64,000 nt of DNA. Source: Siphonodentalium dalli. Lineage: Eukaryota; Mollusca; Scaphopoda; Gadilida; Siphonodentaliidae. The notes below the pieces were generated by a model that worked only from the letters and a program-made list of their open reading frames with translations, ran no database searches and was not told where the DNA came from. The position numbers and the translations under genes are program-made. The DNA is taken from assembly GCA_032622095.1 (NCBI GenBank), contig CP136061.1:20280991-20344990 (forward strand). The letters are read 5' to 3'. This document shows positions 57,236 through 64,000 of this stretch, in pieces. Within the stretch, counting starts at the first letter, position 1, and each line of letters starts with the position of its first letter.

Positions 57236-59100
57236 TAGCAAAGTGCATGGATTGCGCTATGATAACCATCTAGCTGTTCACGCTATTGTTGGGTGTCATG
57301 TGGCTGGAAGCTACTAATATGGTGTTCATTGATGAACACATTGATGGTATCCAAATATTAGATTAGCAGCTGGAATTAATATGTCAGAAGACCAACTTTA
57401 ATGAAAGGAGTGCTAAATTGAGTTTATTTTTCACCTGATACTTATATATTGCCAATGTCCAATATGCAGGTAAGACAGCTCCGTGACATCTGGTAATTAC
57501 ACAACTTTGGTGAGTATTCGTGAATTAATTGCGTACCAATTGCTGAGGCAAGACATTGTTATGATGGGCACTATATATATGTAAAGTCCATCTCTAGAGT
57601 ACTGTGTTTACAGTGATGTCGGTACTCATTTAAATACAACATACTGGAAACCAACATGACAAAAGTAGTATACTTGGGACAAAAGGGGCTTCCAAAAGTG
57701 TCGAAAATCAATTTTTTATTCTGGTGCATAGAGTTTATAGTTTAACTCGTATTTGTCCTAAGTTCCAAAATGACATATTTTTCGGAACAAGGGACAACCT
57801 TGCCATAAAATAGAGTTAATGTCTGAACTGTCATTCGCGTATTCAACAACATATACTTTGTTCTATTTTGCTCTAAGTGCAAAATGTCACACCCTAGTTC
57901 AACATTTCTCAAAACTTTAGAGATATAACACCCTTGTGCGGATTGGTCTTTATAGACATTAATAGTTAAGACATTAACAAATGTGTCCATTTGTACGAAA
58001 ACTATTCCCAAATGAATTACTCGCTCTGTTTTAACTGAGGCTGTGGACAGAGGGTAGTTCTATCAGGAAGTAAACAATTTATACGAATATGTTGGTTCCT
58101 AGCTCCTGTGAGTCTGGGAGACTTTGCAATAATCGGCTGCCAAATACAATTTGTTATTGTTTTTGTGACCCCCCTACCCTATCTGAAGTCTTGAACATAC
58201 CACGAACTAAAATTATGTATACGTTTTAGCAGAGGGTGTGGAGAAAAGGCTATTCGATCAGGAAATATTTAATTACTTTGGGGTTTGGAAGTCTGATCAC
58301 GCCTTTAATCCCTTCAGCAATGTCCCGGGTCAAATTTTCAGCAGACGAGTCATGTTGGGTCCCATTATGTTCAATTTGGTAAAGTTCTTAACAAAAATAT
58401 GTAATATTTCAACCAAAACGTGTTTGGGGAGGGGTAGCTAAAATCCATTATTTCACAAACCGTTGTAAATTTCTGTTAAATTTTGTCTACCTATGCTTTT
58501 TAGATAACCGCTACACCATATGTATCAAATATTTTGGCATTATTGTAATATCCATTTGAATGATAATGTTTGAAAACAAAATAGTTTTGTGAAAAACAGT
58601 GATTATCATTTTTCAGCAAAAAATAAATGTTTCGGCTCCAAATGGCATGACAATCCAAATTAACCAATACTTTTTTCATATTAAGTAGAGGTATGATATG
58701 ATGTAGTAATTTTAACACCAACAATGTTGGCAAATAAGTTATGACATAGCTGCAAGACTCGCTTTACCAAAATCGTTAATTTATGGAAAAAGTCACTGGT
58801 GGGGATCGTTCATCGTCGATTTAACAATAGCCACCACCAATTCCGTTATTTTTCACTATTATTTTCCTGAACAATATACATTTCTTCTTTTAAAAAAAGT
58901 TCTACCGAAGGTATGGGTATCTCGATAACTAGAGCTCTTTTTCGATTTAGCGGCTGCACTTTTTCGATTTGACCGAATCACCATCCCAAAATTGGTCCAG
59001 TGGTCTGGGAGAAAAATCGCGAACTGACAGACAGATAGACAGATGTCACTCTTTTAAAACATATATATATTTCAGCGATATAAGAGACCCAATAGTGTAG
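57236..59100. other. No gene recognised
   Basis: Unique-looking, AT-rich. Frames of 62-89 codons on the minus strand lack family features. Near 58.93-59.05 kb a repeat-like phrase 'GGTCTGGGAGAAAAATCGCG' with 'GACAGACAGATAGACAG' suggests the end of an unnamed mobile element. Confidence 0.45.
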
Positions 59101-59120
59101 TTTTTGTTTTGTTTTTCGAA

Positions 59121-59297
59121 GTGGGACCACTCTTGTCGGGAATGGGGATCACAGGAGGGAACATCACACATGATAAAACATTCTTTTCGCTGTTTTCCTA
59201 CCAACGTATATGTGTGTCGCCATCATACTATGAATTAACGATGTGTCGGAACACGACATGTGAATGGTTGTTTGACGTCACGAAGAATTGTTCATGA
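59121..59297 (+). CDS. Possible terminal exon of a Cys-rich protein
   Basis: A strong T-rich tract ending in AG (59098-59120) precedes a frame of about 58 codons ending in TGA. Its C-terminal half has regularly spaced Cys (RICVSPSYYELTMCRNTTCEW...KNCS) as in small secreted domains. No upstream exon was identified, and chance cannot be excluded. Confidence 0.25.
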   Translation: MGPLLSGMGITGGNITHDKTFFSLFSYQRICVSPSYYELTMCRNTTCEWLFDVTKNCS

Positions 59298-59779
59298 TTC
59301 TATTCACAATTGTATATACACCTGTGCATTCTGGATAACTGAATAATTTAACTGTGCACCATGTTCACATTTTTATCTTGCATCAACCAGCGAGAATTAA
59401 TATAAAGAGATCAATGGTCTTTTTTTGCAGTTCTTTGTGTGATACCATTAGCCTGATCAGAATGCACCAATTGACCAGTTCCTGCAACTAACCGTATATC
59501 ACTGTTCTGAAGGAAAAGTGCTGAATTGTTCATTACTATTGGCACTGGGCGGTGAACTGCGACGTAAGAAATTGTTCGCGTCCGATAAACTCTACTGCCC
59601 GTGAATTTTTGACAAAAAGTTATATTTATAAGATGACTGGTACAAAATAATACTAAAAGTTTTGTTTAATGCCTTGCATATATGGTGGCTGAAAACTATA
59701 ACGTCACACCGTGCAACAACTAATTTAAATTAACGGTGAATTATGCGATTGTTCATCATACTATTATTTCAAATACACA

Positions 59780-60206
59780 TCTACTATATATTTTGGAATT
59801 TCTGTCTGTCTGTCTGTCTGTCTGTGTGTGTGTTATAGACTCGAAAACTACTCGACCTATCCGACTCAAATTTGGTATGTAGGCCTACTTTGATACGGGG
59901 AACAATTTCACGTGCGACAGTGTCCTTGATCTTGACGTTGCTCATATACGCTCGCATATGCATGTTTCTGGACCTCGACCGATCCTACTCGAGTTTGGTA
60001 TGTAGAACTACATGTACTTTGATCCCGGGAACAATATGGGCGGGTCCAATTTCACGTGCGACCGTGTTCATGACATTGACCTTGTCCTCGCTCATATACG
60101 CTCATATAGTCATGTTTCTTGACCGATCTAACAATAGTTTGTCCAGGCGGAGGAGATCACAAATAAATCCCTAAGTAGCCCGGACGAAGTCGGGCACATC
60201 GGCTAG
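59780..60206 (+). mobile_element. Non-autonomous Helitron
   Basis: Starts TCTACTATATATTTTGG after A (59779) and ends CTAG before T (60207). The hairpin GCCCGGACGAAGTCGGGC (60178-60195) lies 7 nt before CTAG. A (TGTC)n tract follows the head. Two internal tandem units share 'GAGTTTGGTATGTAG' and 'CAATTTCACGTGCGAC'. Same family as the copies at 9.9-11.1 kb. Confidence 0.92.
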
Positions 60207-60268
60207 TGTTATATATTTAACAATGTGGGGTGTGCTGTATCTAGTGTCTATACATATACCTGATATGT

Positions 60269-60375
60269 AAGAACAATATTATAGGGGTATTCTTATTGGT
60301 CGAGACAATTTCATATCTTCCAGGGGGATATGAAATTGGCTCGACAAATAAGAACACCCCTATAATATTGTTCTT
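60269..60375. repeat. Near-perfect hairpin
   Basis: AAGAACAATATTATAGGGGT and TATTCTTATTGGTCGAG pair with their complements around a TCCAGGGGGA centre. Arms are about 48 bp with few mismatches. It ends a few bases before the TTAA of the next MITE. Confidence 0.85.
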
Positions 60376-60387
60376 TATTTTAGTTAA

Positions 60388-60789
60388 CCCTTTACCCAAC
60401 AAAACGGCCAAAAACGCCCAAATAAAACTTCAACAGCCTAAAATATCTTCGGTCTGTCTCAATAACACTATACAAATATGGATATCATTGGAACCGGTTC
60501 ATTGACCACATTGTGATGGTTACAGTTATGCCATGTGCCAATGCATTCTCTTATATATGCGAGTCGACCATAGGTCGCCTCGCATATATAAGAGAATGCA
60601 TTGGCCTAACAAAAACAAATCTTACATTTTTTAACAATTTTTATAATATTTTTCTACATTCTTTGACAATTTTATCATTTTTAATATGTGTTAAGCCAAT
60701 GCATTCTCTTATATATGCGAGGCGACCTATGGTCGACTCGCATATATACGAGAATGCATTGGCACAGGTCCGTTATGTTGGGTAAAGGG
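60388..60789. mobile_element. Complete piggyBac-type MITE carrying two palindrome modules
   Basis: TTAA flanks at 60384-60387 and 60790-60793. Inverted tips CCCTTTACCCAACAAAACGG / CCGTTATGTTGGGTAAAGGG with one mismatch. Inside are two 66-bp palindrome modules (60538-60604 and 60695-60765) in inverted arrangement, one with a single change (TATACGAG for TATAAGAG). Non-coding. Confidence 0.9.
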
Positions 60790-60829
60790 TTAAGGTAAAA
60801 CCGGGCTCAACCATTATCTTCTTCGTAAA

Positions 60830-61680
60830 AAGTTACCTCTGCTGTGTGGTTTGGGCACTAGCTGGGTTGCTGGTACACTCATTTGGGTAGCTTGTGACAC
60901 TCGCTGGGTGGTTTGGCACACTTTTTATGTGGATTATATGACATAATGGGTGGTTGGGACAATACCTGAGTGGTTTGATGCACTCGTTTGATAATGTGGA
61001 ATACTCATTGTGTGGTTTCAGACACCCATTAGACGGTTTGGGACACTACATGCCTGTGTGGTCTGTGACACACGTTATGTGGCTTGGACCACTCATTTTA
61101 TGGATTGGGACAGTCATATTGTGGTTTGGGTCAGCAGTTGGCTGGTTTTGGATACTATATGTGTGTGGTTTATGACACCCGTTTTATGGTTTGAAGTATT
61201 TATCGGATGGTATACATATGGAACACTTATTGTGTGGATTAAAACGCCCGTTGGGTGGTTGGTGACACTACCGTGGTTTGGAACACCCGGTGGGTGGCTT
61301 GTGCAATCGTTGGATGATTTGGGACACCACTGGGACGTTTGAGACATTCATTCGTTGTCTGGTTTCGGACAAGCTTTGTATGTTTTTGACACTATTTGGG
61401 TGAATATGAATAGTAAGTTTGGTGGTTTGCACTCACTGTATGGCTATGGTACGCGTTTGTGGTTTTGGACACTAAGTGTGTAGTTTGGAACACTGCCTTG
61501 TTGGGTGGTTTGGAACACTACGTATGTGACCCAAAACACGTAACCTGGGTGTTTTGTGATACTTGTTGTATGGCTTGTGATACCTATACATGATGGTATG
61601 GTTGGATTGGGACAACCGTTGGGTGGTTTTGGGATACTCGCTGGTTGTTTTGGGACACCAGGTGGGTACGTGGCTCCTGA
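60830..61680. repeat. Degenerate minisatellite, GTGGTTTGGGACACT motif
   Basis: Roughly 30 diverged units of 25-32 bp, each with TGGTTTG and GACACT/ACACTC. The Trp- and Val-rich frames on the plus strand are this repeat. Confidence 0.8.
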
Positions 61681-62925
61681 TCTTAGATACGTCGATTTGG
61701 GTACACAGAATCTCGCCCGATAATCACGAAGCGAGACTTAGAGATTATGGTTATCCCCATTCAACGTTTCGAGATCACGAGTACCCTAATGAACGTTTTT
61801 TTTTACCATTTCTACTTTAGTGGTTGTATATCTAGGCATAATAATTACATCACGCGCTTTAGCCTCCAATCAAATAATTAGTGTTAGTTTTACTGATTAT
61901 CTGTCCATTTTATTAGTGGATTATTATACTGCGTCAAATAACAACGACGAAATATACCCGTCTTTTAATTTAGTTTAACATATTTTATTGCTCATATACA
62001 TAGCAATTGGATTGGGGGACAAGTGCTCGAGGCACTTAATCTTCCCTCCTCTCCAAACATAAAGTAACATAACAAATGGTGACAAACAAAAATAACATAT
62101 AAGCATACAAAATTATTAGTTGATTAGTTTTATAAAGTAACAGAAATAAATAACTAAACTATAACTGGAACCGCCATATAGATTGAGAGTACGAGAGGTG
62201 ACGAGACAGTAGATGAAAGAGAAGGGGGTAGTAGACAGATGGAGAGAGTAGGAATATACTCGTCGCCTGTTCCAAAGTTTGGCAACTCGTATGATGGAGT
62301 CTATTGGACTAACATGGACGCAACAACAAACTCGAAGATCATGATCATCCTTTACGCTTTATTTATCGAAACCACTCTGCAGCAACGGGTTCGTGTTTAC
62401 GTGACAACCACAACCCCATCCAACCGTGCCCATGACCCCCTGCTGATCTCGTAAATCGTGTCGGATGAGTATAACACCACAACAATCCTCCGGCCCGCGT
62501 CTATGACACGGAGGTACACACGCCTCATCAAGACAAAAGTTACAAAGCAACAATGACCATACACATTTAGTAGCTGAAAGAGGATTGAGGATAGTTTTAT
62601 TTCAGTGATGACGTAAAGTGTCATCTCAGAGACCTCGCATAAAAATAAAAATGTCGTAAAAAAAATGCCGCCTAACTAATATTAATTCAGAAAAATCTTT
62701 TGGATAAAAAACGCATGTTTTCTCCTCATTTACAACTTTAAAGAACATGTGCATTTATAATAAGTATTCATTGAACGGTAGAATGTGTACATGTTCATCA
62801 ACTTCCCCGATCAAGCTCTGAGACATGCGTTAATCAGTTTTTTGTCTCTCCTGTAAAATTTAATTTGGGCGGTAAATTCGATTTTACGAGGTCTTTTAAT
62901 ACAGCCGACGATATATACAATTTCT
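61681..62925. other. No gene recognised; possible retroelement 3' end
   Basis: At 61975-62060 the minus strand reads 'AGTGCCTCGAGCACTTGTCC...ATGAGCAATAAAATATG', which looks like a LINE/SINE 3' end with AATAAA. Overlapping frames on both strands at 62239-62624 show scattered Cys but no family pattern. Confidence 0.4.
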
Positions 62926-62929
62926 TAGC

Positions 62930-63690
62930 ATTCAATAATGATTCGCTGCATATACCATTCGTTAGCATTCAACATTGAGTAGCTGCATATACCATTCGTT
63001 AGCATTCAATAATGAGTGCTGCATATACGATTCGTTGGCATTCAATAATGAGTCGCTGCATATACCATTCGTTAGCATTCAATAATGAGTCGCTGCATAT
63101 ACCATGCGTTAGCATTCAATAATGGGTGCTACATATACCATTCATTAGCATTCAATAACGAGTGCTGCATATACGATTCGTTGGCATTCAATAATGAGTC
63201 GCTGCATATACCATTCGTTAGCATTCAATAATGAGTCGCTGCATATACCATGCGTTAGCATTCAATAATGGGTGCTACATATACCATTCGTTAGCATTCA
63301 ATAATGAGTGCTGCATATACCATTCGTTAGCATTCAATAATGAGTGCTGCATATACCATTCGTTAGCATTCAATAATGAGTCGCTGCATATACCATTCGT
63401 TAGCATTCAATAATGAGTCGCTGCATATACCATTCGTTAGAATTCAATAATGAGTCGCTGCATATACCATTCGTTAGCATTCAATAATGAGTCGCCGCAT
63501 ATATATATAATTCGTTAGCATTCAATAATGAGTCGCTGCATATACCATTCGTTAGCATTCAATAATGAGTCGCTGCATATACCATTCGTTAGCATTCAAT
63601 AATGAGTCGCTGCATATACCATTCGTTAGCATTCAATAATGAGTCGCTGCTTATACCATTCGTTGGCATTCAATAATGAGTCGCTGCATG
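62930..63690. repeat. 37-bp satellite, about 20 units
   Basis: Unit 'CATTCGTTAGCATTCAATAA' followed by TGAGTCGCTGCATATAC. Shorter units lacking TC occur in a block near 63000-63360, and that block is itself partly duplicated. No gene. Confidence 0.95.
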
Positions 63691-63745
63691 CATACTGGGA
63701 ATTTGTATAGGAGGCCAATTTCACTTTTTATTATTATTTGTGCTT

Positions 63746-64000
63746 AAAGGCGTACTGTACACTAAATCCGGTCATTTTTGGGACCATCTTCTTTTATACT
63801 CAACAGAATATATACAACAAATGAATGAATTTGAGCCATAGCTTAGTGCAAAATACACTCACGTGCTCTATGAATGATGCACACAACATGGTAATTATAA
63901 TGAAAATTAATTTATGGCTGGAGTCATAAACTCCTTTTCGTTATAATTACCACGTTGTTTGTATCGTTCATACGGTAAATGAGTGTATTTTGCACTCATT
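63746..64000. mobile_element. Left part of a MITE running off the window, with an internal hairpin
   Basis: TTAA at 63746 precedes AGGCGTACTGTACAC, a variant of the tips at 56640. 63850-63995 is an inverted repeat (GTGCAAAATACACTCA with its complement; GGTAATTATAA with its complement) around 'GGCTGGAGTCATAAACTCC'. The right end is outside. Confidence 0.65.

Noticed and set aside
61010-61342. 110-codon Trp-rich frame
   Set aside because: It lies entirely within a degenerate 25-32-bp minisatellite.

Overview
This window is animal nuclear DNA with intron-bearing genes and a very high load of mobile and tandem repeats. A Penelope-like retroelement, non-autonomous Helitrons, hAT and piggyBac-type MITEs, a Mutator-like remnant, a tRNA-derived SINE, a mitochondrial-clan-like cytochrome P450 and a secreted PAN/C-type-lectin gene together suggest a marine invertebrate, probably a lophotrochozoan such as a mollusc. 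That organism call is inference. Nothing looks bacterial or viral.

Layout. 1-3.9 kb: the 3' part of a Penelope-like element. ORF1 is an SGNH-hydrolase-like protein and ORF2 is a reverse transcriptase with a C-terminal GIY-YIG nuclease. The two are joined by what looks like a textbook -1 ribosomal frameshift site. 4-9.9 kb: minisatellites, a SINE, tandem repeats and a long hairpin. 9.9-11.1 kb: Helitrons arranged head to tail. 11.5-17.4 kb: a palindromic MITE and then a giant inverted repeat of about 5.4 kb. 17.4-27.8 kb: a dense field of palindromic MITEs, a 1.385-kb tandem duplication, two hAT elements with intact 8-bp target duplications, and two short coding-like segments. 27.9-32.9 kb: nested elements with terminal inverted repeats, carrying three copies of a dispersed repeat. 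33.9-43.4 kb: two exons of a P450 on the minus strand, separated by an intron of about 9.3 kb that is almost entirely two satellites. 43.5-53.6 kb: a C-type-lectin exon and a signal-peptide/PAN exon (both minus strand), a LINE remnant and two more satellites. 54.7-64 kb: a MULE transposase remnant, piggyBac-type MITEs, a Helitron, hairpins and a 37-bp satellite.

The most striking observation is the P450 intron. The monomer of the 8-kb, 46-bp satellite is the last 24 bp of the upstream exon plus the first 22 bp of the intron. The monomer of the 53-bp satellite at the other end is the last 37 bp of the same intron plus the first 16 bp of the downstream exon. A third, young 50-bp duplication covers the next acceptor upstream. 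Both satellites thus seem to have been born from the splice junctions of one intron. As assembled, the upstream exon edge has lost the conserved Gly-Tyr-x-Ile-Pro segment and is out of phase, so the gene is either broken or misassembled at the array edge.

The second highlight is the junction between the two Penelope ORFs: a U-UUA-AAC heptamer directly before the ORF1 stop, a 6-nt spacer, and a long imperfect stem whose pairing I checked base by base.

Most other open frames are short and look like chance.
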